Shown here: positions 32,931 to 45,676 of the stretch, piece after piece | Layout: each line of letters starts with the position of its first letter | Numbering within the stretch: position 1 is the stretch's first letter | Assembly: GCA_025738555.1 (NCBI GenBank) | Contig: JAOVFP010000006.1 | Span: forward strand, 1,674,001-1,738,000 | Direction of reading: 5' to 3' | DNA from: Cyathus striatus | Taxonomy: Eukaryota; Basidiomycota; Agaricomycetes; Agaricales; Nidulariaceae | DNA: 64,000 nucleotides | Notes under the pieces: generated by a model | Told to the model about the DNA's origin: nothing | The model's database searches: none | Seen by the model: only the letters and a program-made list of their open reading frames with translations | Position numbers and translations under genes: made by a program

Positions 32931-35900
32931 CTAATCCTCCTCGCTGTCCATATCATCATCACTGTCGCTCTCCTCTCCCTCCCCAACCTCAATCGAATCC
33001 AGCCCAATATCGTGGTCCGCTCCCATATACGAATCGCAGATCACATACAGCTTCAGACTGTGCGTTCCCTTTGCTAGCGTAAACTCCAGCTTCACACCCA
33101 GTGTCCGGTTCACCGTCACCCTCTTGATCACCAGCAACTGCTTCGATGACGGGTCACCCACTACAAGCCACCAGTTCGCCATCTTCTTCAGAGGATAGAA
33201 CGGCGCAACTACCGTCTGGTCGTCGTCTCCGTCTTCTTCGTCCACATCGCGCGCCAATGTCACCTTCAATGTGATTGGGGAGCCCGCCGTGTATTCCCCT
33301 TTGACAAGCTCGTGCGACACGTCAAGAGTGGGATACGAGTTGACGAACATAGCAACGTCCCGCCTAACATGAACAGTCAATAACCAACCCATAACACCCA
33401 CCTAAACAAAATAAACAACCCACATTTGCGATGCATTCATCTGCAGCAGCTTGTTCCTATCATCATCTTCCATCTCCATAATATCATATACACTCTCCAC
33501 ACCTGCATCCTTACACCTCCGGACCACCTCCGGCTCAAAGTGCGGTATCTGCTTCAACGGTGAATCTGTCTCCCACATCGCCTGCACGCACATCTGTGAC
33601 AGATCCATCGCTCCCAAAGCATTCAACCATGCATTCGACGACATAACATCCACGCATGCCGACAAAAGGTTCAGCACCTTCTCTAGAACGAGCACCTGGT
33701 CTGCCGCAAGGTCGGGAGGAAGTTGGATCCGCGAAAAGTGCGCTTGCAGAAGGAGGAACGTCTTGAAGTGAGGAGCCTCGAAATCAGCATGGTCGAGTTT
33801 GACCGGAACGCGGTCGTAGATACGACGTAATAATACATCTTCGTGTCGGCGAATGGGGATCGATTCGAATTCTGCAGATGATGACACGACTTCCAAGAGA
33901 CCCTTGAGCTTAGTGCGCTCCTTGAGTGACAGAGTATACACTTCAACGGTGACGTCTACAAAAACATCAGTCAATCTTCAGTTGGAAATAAACTCTAAAA
34001 AGAGGCTCACATGAGATGTTGTAGTACGCCGCAATCATACCCAAGTTGAGTGCAGAAACATCCATCTCGTCTTCGATTGTAATACATTTCGAGTTAACAA
34101 GGTCGTTCAGGGTGTTTTCGACTAACTCGGAGAGATGATCGGACAAATGCTGATGGCTGACGTTGTGCAAATTGTAGTAGTTAGGGTTTTGCGTCATACG
34201 ACGGTAGAAGTATGTCCATGTAAGAATGTCCTAGAAGTAAAAGTTATGATTTTAAACATGCAACATAAAGCACTAGGTACTCACCATAGCGTCCTGCTTG
34301 TTTTCAATCGTCTTCACCGCAATCTCCGCAAGGAAATAATCATGCAGCATATGTGTAGGCAGATGACTTTCAATCGGGAGACCCTCCGCCAGGAATTTCT
34401 TATAAAAATCCTTCCTAGTCTGTTGGCACATCAACACGCACCGACTCCTTTCATCCTCCAACGGCCTACATGCACGACCCATCATCTGCAGAACATCCAT
34501 AACAGGGTAATCAATGTATCGGTGCTCCTTCCCTTCGTAATATTGCACTCCCATGATGATCACCATGTAGCTAGCGACGGGTAAACTCCATGCAGTGTCT
34601 TTCGAAGCGACGAGTACCTGAATGGCACCGGACTCAAAGAGCCGTTGCACGATACGTTTGTCCTGCTTGTCCAAAGCCTCATGGAAGTAACCAACACCTT
34701 GCTTGACCGTCTCAACGAGGCCCTGATCTTTAATATGATCCAAATGAGGCTGGAGGTCCTCGAGCTCGATGTTCAAGAACCTGTCGGGCTTATCATCTGC
34801 TGAGCAGTGCGTAAGGATATCATCTACTGTGAGCCGACACTGCCTTCTTGAAGGCACGAATATGATTACAGGCTTGGTGGGCGAGTATTCAACAATGGCA
34901 AGATATGCAGGCTTGGACATGGCGATCATGAGAGAGGGGAAGTGCGGGATGGCGAATGATTGTAAGTGGATATCCATGTCCAATGGACGTGCGCTAGGTG
35001 AGAAGTTGAAGATCGCGTGCGAAGGTGCACCCATCCACTCTCCGAGGTCGCGCGCATTTGCGAGGAAACGCCGCATGTAACAATACGCGTTTTAATTTCA
35101 GTTTGGGCGGAGACGTACCGTGTACGGGAAATGACGACTTCATATGTAGGACCGACCTCACCGCCAACAAGTTGAACTTCGTCAGCGATGAGAAGGCCGA
35201 TGTTTTGTACATTCTTGCGTTGTCTCCATCTTCTCGAGAGAACATCCCATTGGGTCGGTGTGCAAACAATTACATCACCCTTCTCTAGTAGACGCAAATC
35301 GGCACTGGTTTCACCAGTAAGACTTACAATCTCCTTTCCGCCTTGGAGCTTTGAGAATTTGGCTTGCCACTCTTTCACCCTCAGGTCGACCATCTCTTGG
35401 TACGGTTCGATACAAACAGCTCTAGGCTGCTCGCGTTTGCTCCATAACCGAAGTAATGCGAATTCAGCACAAATAGTCTTTCCACTTCCAGCAGGAGCAC
35501 CAATGAAGACATTCTCATCGGAGGTGTAGAGTGCCTGGAAGACCTGGGTCTGAATCTTATTGAATGTCTGAATGGTTGAAGAGTAGAGGGCCTCAAATTC
35601 TTTGTTGTGTAAAGCGGATAGAGGAAGAGGCTGAAGGTCGAGAAGAGGCGTAGGTAGAGGGAATTTCTCGGGAAGGATAAGATGCTTGAAGGAGATGGGG
35701 AGGCGAGTTTCAGCATGCAACCAGCGATCAGAGATCACAGAAATATAGTAATTGGGGGGGACGGGTTCGAACATCGGCACAGTAACGGTCATGTTGTGTT
35801 CATCCTCTGAATAACGCTGGAGAAGAACAAAGGTATCATGGAAGAGAATAACTTCACCGTCAACGTCTTCGACGAGGACATGGAACGTTTCAGCGCCACC

Positions 35901-38900
35901 GTGGATTTTTTCGTCCCACCTAAAATCTGGGACGATGGAGAGATCTATGCGGAGAAGGGAGCGAGTGATCGGTTGGACTTGAGCTTGGAGCCTGAAGAAA
36001 CAAGTTAGAAAACGTAGGGAAAAGTGGTTATAAAGCACTGACTGAAGTTTCGGGAAATTGTGGACAGACGATGGACAAGACGGCCAGCGTTTGGGATACC
36101 GATGAGCTCACCAATTTCAGGGGGTGTTAAGTCGAAGTAACGGTACCATGGCTAGAAAGAATACAATTAGAACAGATGCAGATAACATAAAGTAGTAACG
36201 ACATACGAATTGCTTTCCTTCTGCCTTCCTGATGACCTCAGCTGGAACGCCCTTGAATTGTCGCAGAGGAGTCATAGAGCCCCACATTCGTTTCTCAACC
36301 ATCTTGCAAAGATCTAGCGCAGCCTTAGCGGGAACGGCCCATCCACGCTTCAGACATATCTCGAACATAGCACGGAGAATACGACCAGCCGACTGCTGCA
36401 CAAACACCATATCTGCGACAAGCACAAAGCCATCCAGCTTCAGTTGCGAGATATATGCCTGGAGGAGTACATTAATCTTTGCTGCAGGCTCTTCAACAGT
36501 TTCCTTGACTGGAATTGGCACGCGCTCCAATAGCTTCTGCAGCTCAAGCTTCTCTTCTTGACGAACAGGAATCAACTTGAATTCATTTGAGAGAGCAAAG
36601 ACACGGAACAATTCGATGGTGCTCATTGATGAGCGCAAGTGTTGATTATACACCATCATAGAATTATAAGTCACATAATAATGAGAGGCAATGCGGCCAA
36701 GTTCGGTGCTCTGAAAGCGGCCCGTTGAACGCTCGTATTTGAGAAGCTGACATTTCTCCAGGAGAACAGCTGCAGAATGAACAATATCGGCACGTTTTTG
36801 AACCAGTCCAAGGTCGTCATCTTGGTAGTCAACACCAACCCCGTAGAGTGCTGGGTCCTTCAACATACGCACGTAGAGATATGTGTAACCCAGCCACTGA
36901 ACAGCCTCATCCCGATTTCTCACAGTACCCAGCACAATCTCGGCATTAAGGTTATCTGCCAACTTCGCTACAAACTGACTTTCAATAGGGAGCTGTTGGT
37001 TTAGCAGACTAAGGTAGTATTGAAGTTCCGAATGGTTGGTGATGATAATGCCTTCTCCATAAGTATCGAATTGAGGACGACCAGCACGACCAAGCATCTG
37101 GAGTACATCCTGGCTAGAAAGTTCAACCCACCGACCCTTCTCTGGGTTGTAGATCTGAGTCCCCTTTATAATGACGGTATGTGCGGGCAAGTTAACACCC
37201 CAAGCGAGGGTAGCAGTACAAACCAAGACCTGAACAGAACCATCTGCAAACAATTCCTCGACGAGTCCTCTATCTTCTCTTGACATTCCGGCGTGGTGAA
37301 TAGCAAATCCAAAGGGTAATAAGTCCCGTAAGTTGGAATCTTTCACATTATTCGCTTCTTCTGTCAAAATTTCTCGCACAGCACCTTCAGGCTTCACGAA
37401 TTGGGTGATGGTCTCTTTCTCAACCGCCATGTCCCTAAGGAACTTGGCAGTCTTTGCTGTCTCTTTCCTAGAATGCACGAATACCAATGTTTGATTCTTC
37501 CCTGCTTGGTCAAGCACCTTCTCATAGCACACTTCATTCATGACTTGATACCTTTTAATGGCCTTTTTCTCGGTGATGCCAATGAACTGTTGTTGAAGGC
37601 CGCAAGGACGATAAGTAGCATCGAAATAGAAAAGACCCTTTTGGGGATCAACACGGAGGAACGAGGCAACATCCTGATAGTTGGGAAGAGTAGCCGAAAG
37701 ACCAACAAGCCGAACATATTCGCCAGTTTGTTCCATCCTCCGAACTGTTCTCGCGACGATACTCTCCAAAACCGGTCCACGTTCATCGTGCAACAAATGA
37801 ATCTCATCAATAATCACTAGGCGCACGAGATTGGTGTAACTCGTATCTGTGCTCTTACGAGTGATGACATCCCATTTCTCCGGAGTGGTGACGATAACCT
37901 GCGTCTCGGAGATTTGGGCCTTGGTCATTTGGGCATCACCGGTAAGCTCCCCAACTTTCATGCCGAATATTTTGAGACGCGCAGTGAAATTGCCAACCAT
38001 CTCCTGTACAAGGGCTTTCATGGGGGCTATATAGACAATTTTGAAAGAATCAAGGTCGAAATTGCCAGTGGCCTCATCGCGCCACTTAGACAATTCGTTT
38101 AGGATGGCGAGCATGGCCACATTAGTCTGCAAAGTTAAAGTCAATCAAATATTAATGAAATACGGCTGTGAAGTACTAACCTTACCAGCACCAGTAGGCG
38201 CACAGAGAAGAATGGGTTCATCTGTACCGAAAGCAATAGGGTATAACTTGCTTTGCACCCTATTCAGCCTAGGTACAGTGAACGCTTCCCTAACCCATGT
38301 CGGCATTGACGTAACAGGAACAAGCTCTCCCTCAACAGTAGGCTTAGACTTGGGTGCCGGAACATGAATCTCCTCATATCCTTTCTTTGCGCGTTTGAAA
38401 GAACCCTCAGGGAGCTTGCACTTTTTGTTCGACATAAGGTGGCCACCCTGCGAGAACGCCATACTCTCGAGGTCGACGGTCCTTTTGGGCTGGACAGTTG
38501 ATCCAGGAGCAAGAGTCGCAGTCTTGGGGATTTCCTTCCCTCTGGGTTTCTCATCCACGTCCATGGCGTCAGACTCCGCAGATGTCTTCTTCGCTGTTCT
38601 GTCTCCAGCAAGTTCCCTCAATATCCAACCAACGCCCTTCTCCCTCATTGCGACCTCAACGTTCACCCTCTCCTCCTTGTCACTTCTCATTAGTTTTGTA
38701 CACCACACAATAACATCACGGTTCTTCAAAAACTTAGTGGTGATATGGAAGCTTTGATAGTCAAACAGCTCCATAAGTTGGTTTTCGCAATCACGAAGGG
38801 AGGATTCTGAGCCAAGGATAGTGAGCACGGCGGATGCCTTTTCGGCGGCAGTAACAGGGTCGGGGTATATTTCACTAATTTGACGTTGCACCCAGAAACC

Positions 38901-39773
38901 ATCGATGGCATGAGGCGACACAATATCTTTGTCGGCTTGTGTTTTGGAACCATGAGATGAGGAGCCACCAATGACGAGCTCTTCCTCGCCTGCTGCAGCT
39001 TCCTCTGGAGTCCCCTCTTGGCCCTCTTTTCCTTCCTCCTCTTCCTCCTCATCCGACTCGTCGCGAATCTCAAAGCCCTCTTCATCTTCGGATTCTTGCT
39101 CCTCTTCGTCGAATACCACAGCTACACCTACTTCGTCGTCAATCTCAGCATCACGTCTCTCCTCGTCAGGATCCTTCATCTCCTCATCCTCAGCTCCGTA
39201 GTCCGTTATTTTCTTTGAGAGGTTAACAAGCTGCGAGAATATTTCGTTGGGTATGGGTCCCAAAACTTCCTCGATATCCTTCTTCTTGTCAAAGTCTTTC
39301 ATCCCCTCATTCTTCAGCGTCTCCAGAACGGTATCAGCAGCACTGCGAACAATATCCTGTGCCTGGTCCCCCAAAGCAGTATGGACAGAGGAAAGAATCA
39401 TTTCATAGACCTCCCTCGTCTCAGCAGTCCTTGGACGATACGTAAGCCCCTCTACGTCCTGCGTCGCCTCGATAATGTCTGTATAGCCGAATCCAAAGCT
39501 GGTTTCTGTCTTGCGCTTTGTTGCGGCCTTTTCAGTGGCATCCTGCCTGTCAGTAGCGGCCTTTTTCTTCTTCTTGTCGAGGTCCTTTGGGGCTTGACGT
39601 TGGACACGGGAACCCATCTCCTTGGGGTCTATACGACCGGCGAGGGAAGTCGGGGCGCCATCCGGCTCCTTGTCGCGACGGGGGAGTGCTGATCTATCAG
39701 CAGTGAGAACGAGAGAAGATATAGCACCATAGTTGTATCCTGAAAGGTCGGGCTTTCCAGGTCGGCCAGCCAT
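32931..39773 (-). CDS. BRR2: BRR2, U5 snRNP DExH helicase of the spliceosome
   Basis: Exons 39773-38181, 38126-36207, 36151-36043, 35991-34285, 34230-34011, 33955-33424 and 33363-32931. The start is [17 protein letters not shown]. The first helicase cassette has [36 protein letters not shown] and [11 protein letters not shown]; the second cassette keeps [12 protein letters not shown] and [11 protein letters not shown], with Sec63-type regions after each. The last 30 residues are acidic. BRR2 unwinds U4/U6 during spliceosome activation and is essential. Two apparent one-base deletions break the frame: one at about 36065-36067 (between LVHR and VHNFPKLQ) and one at about 35062-35066 (between TCGVS and [10 protein letters not shown]). 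Family sequence continues on both sides in the shifted frames, so the gene is probably intact and the bases missing from the assembly. Confidence 0.93.
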
Positions 39774-40050
39774 CTTGTAAAGTAAGAGTAGACTGTCGAG
39801 GTCAATGGACAAGTGTCGAACGCTCAACTCAACAGAAATTCGCGTTGCTGACTCATCAAACTCGCGGAGCCTGAATCGAGGGCGCTTAAAATCAGACTCA
39901 CAGTAACACACAACTTACAATGACATAAAAAGCTTCAACAACAGTTGCTTAATTTTATTGCTCAAAATCTAGTGTTAAGTACAGTATGCTACATAGAGGA
40001 TCTATTCTTCATTCTAATTCTTCGTTTCTGAGCCAAAAATGTCGGATCCT

Positions 40051-41026
40051 TCAGCTCGATCCTACCTTGCATGATGACGAATGGAACTCACGAACGCCCC
40101 GCGCCCCAGCAGCAAGAGGTTCCTTTCGTAGCCCCAAGACTACATCGCTGTCGGTAATGTTTCACGGATCTATCAAATTAATATACTTACATCTTTCGCT
40201 CTTCACTTTGTAACTGTTTTATGTTGGCCTCGGAGAGCTGAGCAACGTCGACCACTCCGCCTTTCCCGACTCCTCGCTCAGCCCTAAAGAAATCATATAT
40301 ATCCGAGTTGCGAAGCAAGCACTCAATTTTACTTACTTGATCCTGGCAGCATCTAAGAGTGCCGCCCTAGCTAGCTTCTGGCGATCTTCTTCCGTCAGAG
40401 AATCCTTCCCCGTGTTTGGATGCTTAGCAGCAGCAGATTGTGCTACGGCTGCAAGCGATTCATGTGGAGGACGGTGTTCAAGCGCTTTATGCTCGCTCGA
40501 CACTAGTTTCCTCGCCTCCACTAAAAATCATTCAGACTCGCATACTACCCCTTGACATCACAATCTGAATGCACCTTCTCCAATTTGATTCAAGTCCAGC
40601 CCTGCGCTCACACTCCTTTCTGGTACCGGCTCTTGGCGTTCAATAGCAACCTTCGCTGCATCTTCCAACGCAGCTTCCTTCACGTTTGTCACATTATGAT
40701 ATTCCGAGTCTTCTCCTCTAGTCTTGTAAGTTGTCGGCAACCGACTGCGCCTTGGCAGCAAGAGATCCTTTTGGAGGGTGGTATCCAAGTGCCTTGTGCT
40801 CCTCGGACACAAGATTATGAACTTCAGCTACAATAAGCATGTTTAGATGTTAGACATGTTCAGATCATACGCAAGTATACCTTGTGTCAAGTTGCTCGCA
40901 TCGACGCGCTCAGCACCGCAAACTCCTATCAGTCGAAATTACCTGACGTTGGAAGACAAGCACATACGCCACGCGTGCTGCATCCTGTACAGCAGCTTGA
41001 GTAGTGGTAGGTTCATTGGACGACAT
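40051..41026 (-). CDS. LEA/SMP (seed maturation protein)-like protein
   Basis: Seven small exons: 41026-40964, 40908-40881, 40827-40742, 40677-40575, 40520-40337, 40283-40191 and 40147-40051, all in phase. The protein is built from two copies of one module: QAAVQDAARVAY...VHNLVSEEHKALGYHPPKGSL and EAALEDAAKVAI...ARKLVSSEHKALEHRPPHESL, followed by LTEEDRQKLARAALLDAARIK and a third partial start. This alanine-rich pattern matches the SMP family of late-embryogenesis-abundant proteins, which protect cells during desiccation in plants and also occur in fungi. The product is small, hydrophilic, without signal peptide or membrane segment. The intron between exons 3 and 4 uses GTTGCC and is the weakest junction. 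Confidence 0.7.
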
Positions 41027-41470
41027 GAAAAAATTCTTGAATATTTGTGGATATGTAGCGGTAAGATGAAAAAATGCTTGAGCAGCTTGACGCTACAGAC
41101 CTGAAAGCTTTTATCCCTGCTCGGTGGATACCTCGACGGCAGTTTCACATGGCTCGCTATGAGCATACTGTGTCCTCAATCGGTAATTGAATGGATTCCC
41201 GCAACTTCTGAGTCAACCACTGACGTATGTGATATCAACGCTGCGAAACAGTGGGGAGCTCCTCGACAATGGAGATCGCGAAGACGTTGTCTCCAATTAT
41301 TCACGTGACCGAAAGACTCTCACTTCACGGTCTTCACTCGACAAGATTCAAGAAGCTTTACTTATGAATGGAGCATGCACTGAAACATTGTTCTTATCCG
41401 ATAATGTACAGCAATCATCATCTCCGCCCAACTGTTCAAACGTTCATAGTTCGAATATCTTCAAAAGTTA
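41027..41470. other. Intergenic region, nothing supported
   Basis: 444 bp separating the start of the SMP-like gene from the stop of the next minus-strand gene. It must include the SMP-like promoter. No gene recognised. Confidence 0.4.
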
Positions 41471-43225
41471 TTAATTGCACAGTATAAACCAGTCATCTGC
41501 CGAACGTACGTAAGAATAGTCATTTGCTGATTTTCTCTCCTCCAGCCACTCCTCAGCTAGCGATCGCCAGTCTGTCTCCATGAAGTCTTTTATCCTCTTA
41601 CGGAAAGACGTTTCAGTCATAAAGTCGGGTATAAAGCTACATTTGTGCGATCAATCACTGCCACAAAGTCCTAGCGCGCTGAGTCTTTCTCACCTATCTA
41701 TTGGTGTAGTTGTAGCTTTCCTAACTGCCTCTATTAATTCGGTATAATTGCCTTTGTGGACATGATAGACATATGGCTCATGGAGCATTTTCAAAACGGG
41801 ATGTTGTACGTCCCACTTTTGTCTATTCCATGGGTCGTTCCGGTCAAAATTTCGAATCTACACATCAACAAGTTGAGTTGTGTATACTTCTCGTGCGAAT
41901 GCTAGTGATTTACCGGATGAATAAAGGGTACTCCGTAGCATAAAGCTTCCCAAGGTGTAGGGCTCCAACTTGGATTTCCCACGGCAAGCATGGCTTTGCT
42001 ATTGCTGACTTCTCGAATGAATCCCGGATGATCCTGAGGTCCTAAGTTAATAACCCCGTGCTTCCGATCTTCAATATCCTGCATTACTCCCACACTTGGA
42101 TAATCTTGAACTACTTTCCATCCTCCAACGACCTTCAAGTCGGTCTCTTGCGCAAGTTCACTGAACCAGGGTCTTTCCCAAGAAAACCAAGGATCATATA
42201 CGTAACGAATCACCTTCATGAATAACCAAATCTGCCCTTTCCGCTGAGATAGAGGAATAACTGGATGCTGGCGGCACTGCTCTTCGATTGAAAACCTAAT
42301 AATGGTGTCAGATAGTATATATGTAACCATGAGTTTGAAGGAGGTACCCAATATACTGATACGGACTTTCCTCTCCTTTCTCTTCCCGACCAATATCAGG
42401 ATGAGACGTAATAATCCATTTTCCCCCTAGCCTTGAGGCTTCGGGATGATCTAGAGGCCAGTATGACAAATCGAATATTTTCCAAGCAGGAATCCCCGTC
42501 GGGTTTTCGAGTCCTTTCACACATGTCGGGTTGTTTTGGCACTCTGCCGGCCTTAATAAGATAACCACTTTTATCAGGTCTGGCATTTTTTGGTATAACT
42601 TCAATGCCTCATCTAGCGGCTTGAGTGAACATTGGAATACCATTCGAACAATAATTCGCTTACTCCAATTGTTGGCAAAGAAGGTTGTGTATCCAAGGTT
42701 GCGCATGGTGTTATACTGTGTCAACCACGATCAGCAACTTTTATGTAGTCTGTTAGGACGCTTGTCTACCATTGACTGTCCCCTATAGGCTTCGGTTAAA
42801 CACAGCCTTCGAGTGAAAGGCAATGAACATTGAACTCACCATATTCCCTCGCCCCCTCCCTGACCTCTTACAACCCTCTCTTCGAAATAATGCGATCCAA
42901 GGATAGCTACTTTAAGCTGATTAACCCCACAGTTATTTCCTGCGATACAGGCATGCAATTCTAAAAATGTCTGATCATTCCATTGGTGATAATCTTCCCT
43001 CTCTTTTGCTGAGGGAGGGGGAAAATACTTCGTTATCCAAGCTGGAGCGTACCGGTATGCGCTAAATTCAACTTCTAATCCACGAGGAGAAGAAGGGACA
43101 GCTGTCGACAGCGCAACTTCAACGTACAACACCAAGCTAACAACCAGTATTAAGACAATGAAGGCGAAAGTAACAAGTGCTGGCTGTGTTGAAAGCTTTG
43201 AGGAATAAAACTGTCTTGCCAACAT
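41471..43225 (-). CDS. Type II membrane glycosyltransferase, GT18-like (MGAT5-type N-acetylglucosaminyltransferase)
   Basis: Exons 43225-42840, 42782-42770 (13 nt), 42715-42348, 42295-41914, 41857-41694 and 41636-41471. A short cytoplasmic N-terminus is followed by a single membrane segment (ALVTFAFIVLILVVSLVLYV), the layout of a Golgi type II enzyme. Luminal motifs include KVAILGSHYF, MRNLGYTTFF, GVINLGPQDHPGF, and AVGNPSWSPTPWEALCYGVPFIHP, which resembles the nucleotide-sugar site of GT18 enzymes that add beta-1,6-GlcNAc to N-glycans. The family assignment rests on these motifs and my memory of mushroom homologues; the acceptor is unknown. The 13-nt exon is required to join GEGIW to the next block in frame. 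Confidence 0.75.
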
Positions 43226-43617
43226 TATCAGATTCCTGTGAGATTCTCCAGTGCATCAATATGCTCTGAGCCTGAAGGAAACTTAGCAAGGCCTAGTTAT
43301 AGAAGAGAGCCTGAAGAACGAAGAGGTCCCGGAGAAGACAGGTACGTTGGCGAGCTGAAACCTTGATGAATTCGGGGCGTCTGATATCCACTGATCCACC
43401 CATAAGGTGCGGAAGAATATAAACTGCAGACGCCTGTCCCATGGTTTGTATAGATAGAGGTAAGCTTAAGAGGTGCCTTGTTGCTAAATATAGCTCGGTC
43501 TACACGGCTTGCAGGTTTCTTATACTTACGTAAGCTTTGTACAACTTTCGACTTTAGTCCAACGAACGTAATCAAATTAAGCCACTACAGTATTCTAAGT
43601 ATGTTCCACATTACATA
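43226..43617. other. Intergenic region, nothing supported
   Basis: Upstream of the glycosyltransferase and downstream of the GH28 gene, both on the minus strand. No gene recognised. Confidence 0.4.
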
Positions 43618-43673
43618 TTACAATAATGCAGCAAATCCCACAAAAGCAACAACAATCACAATATTCATTCCAG

Positions 43674-45616
43674 CTAAAATCCGAGTGGCACCACTAGAAG
43701 AGTTCCCACCGCTCTTAATGGTAGCGACGAAGGGTCCATTTTGGCACTGGAATCCAAGGGTTGCCTCTTCACCTCAACAAGTGACGAAGGGTCGCAAAGC
43801 ACTGTCGCGTTAGTTTTATTTCCAGTCTTTATATCAATATCATAAACAGTGAGGTTCAAGGCTACAGGTTAAGTAGTGCAATGAGTATGGAAGATAGAAA
43901 ATACTTGTTGAAAACACACCGGTTTCAGGATACAGATCGAAGATAATAGCCTTGGTGTTATCAATGCCTTCGACATAATTCCAACATGGGGTGCTGATGC
44001 ATGTGCCATCCGCTGTGCGGAATTTAAGTAAAATTTCCGGATGAAATGCGTAAAATGAACTGACTCCAGTTAGAGTTAAGAGTTCCCGTAAAATTTTTGA
44101 AGGTGATACTCGATATCTTTGTGCTAGTCTTGTTTGTGTTTTCGGGACGTACACCTTTGTCCTGATCATAGTAACTTGCAGACCGTCAGTCACCAATCCC
44201 TCAAACAAAATCCAATAAGATGCTTACTTTTGCGTAACGAAAATACCAGTGGAAACATTTACAAGAGTAATATCTTCCCAAGTAATATTATCTGCCGACC
44301 CTTGGCCACCAGTCCAACTCTTGAACTAAGCCGGCCTTTTTAAAACTAATAACAAATAAAATAAACGAAACAACATACTCTAGCACCATAAACTGCTCCA
44401 TCCATAGTCCAGTTCTTGAACAGCACATTCTTAACTGTATGATTAGCACCACCTCGCCCAAGGGATCCGATTGACAACCCATGTGAAGAGAATCCACAGA
44501 ATCCATTTTGAGCGACGATGTCTTCAGCACCATTAATGACGGAAATGCAATCATCGCCATTGTGACCATAGTACCTATAAGGTATCAGTAAAGTGCGACG
44601 ACGAGTCAATATATGAACCAACCCATCAATGGTGATGTTTTTTCCAGAGAGGTTGAATCCTGCACATAAATGTCGTCAAAATCCCAGACGCGAAAAGCCA
44701 GAGAAAGTAAATACCATCACTATGAAGGCTTCAGCATTATATTAGAGCAGTAACAAGGGAAACCGCATACGTATTGAATGGGAAACTCTGAAAAAAATAT
44801 TGAAAAAAATATTGAGCAAGTGACACAGATAGCTCGCAAAGAGGTGAACTTACGACAGTGCTCGATCGAGTGCTGTTATCGGGAGCGGCATCCACGAAAT
44901 GGTTCTCAACACGGATGTTGCGTCCAGGAAGATTCCAGCCCCATGCAATAGGCTTGATTACTTTCAACCCACGGAGAAGACCATTCGTAACATTGAATGT
45001 TGCCAATTGTGGACGTAAAATCTAGTATAGAGGTCATTGGAGAGTAAGGTTTTCACAACGGTATTACATACCCTGTTACCAACGTCCCACCATTGTTGAC
45101 CGAATCCGTTAAACCGTCCCCAATCTAAGTCGTCAGAACCTATAATCGTAACGTCCTCTCCATGTATATAAAACCACGGCGTTGCATAGGTCTGCAAGCC
45201 AATTAAGATGCGTCGCAGAATGGAACATTAAGAGAGACATACGCTCGGTTGATTTTGAGTGATATTTATCTGTTCCTGGATCCTTGAAATATTACTAGGT
45301 AGGTTAAGATTCCCGTTGAGGTACACTGTTACGTTCTCTGACAAAACAAAAACGCGTCAAACGAACCCCATCTCATGAACTAGAAAAGACCGAGAGACAT
45401 ACTGAGATTAGAAAGGGTGATAGGAGTATATGCACTATAATTTGACCGTTGGAACGTAATGGTCGAGTCAACTGCGCAATCGGTGAAAGCCTTCAGTATC
45501 AACTGGGAATCATCACTGCCGTCGTTATTGCGTTCAACAGTACAGTTTCCTGCGTAGGCAGCGCTGAAAGATCCAGAGAGAGCGAGAGCAGTGAGAATTT
45601 TTGGGAAATGGGCCAT
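43674..45616 (-). CDS. Secreted GH28 polygalacturonase-type glycoside hydrolase
   Basis: Twelve exons: 45616-45403, 45337-45243, 45191-45072, 45021-44854, 44787-44771 (17 nt), 44719-44715 (5 nt), 44659-44623, 44574-44379, 44325-44228, 44174-44065, 44012-43920 and 43861 on. A signal peptide (MAHFPKILTALALSGSFSAAYA) precedes the right-handed beta-helix domain. All GH28 signatures are present: FNTDGF, NGDDCIS, SSHGLSIGSLG and RFKSW, and these hold the catalytic aspartates and histidine. The substrate is pectin, probably attacked in exo fashion (inferred from overall similarity). The literal frame stops at 43674. One base lost near 43771 would explain a shift: the other frame gives EEATLGFQCQNGPFVAT and a hydrophobic tail ending AFVGFAALL at 43618, which suggests a GPI- or membrane-anchored C-terminus. 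Confidence 0.88.
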
Positions 45617-45676
45617 GATGCTAAACTGAAGAATGACCAGGACTTCCTTCTGGTTTTATTCTCCCCAGTGCATTTC

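Noticed and set aside
38971..39201. Serine-rich plus-strand frames antisense to BRR2
   Set aside because: Shadows of the acidic Asp/Glu/Ser stretch in the BRR2 N-terminal region.
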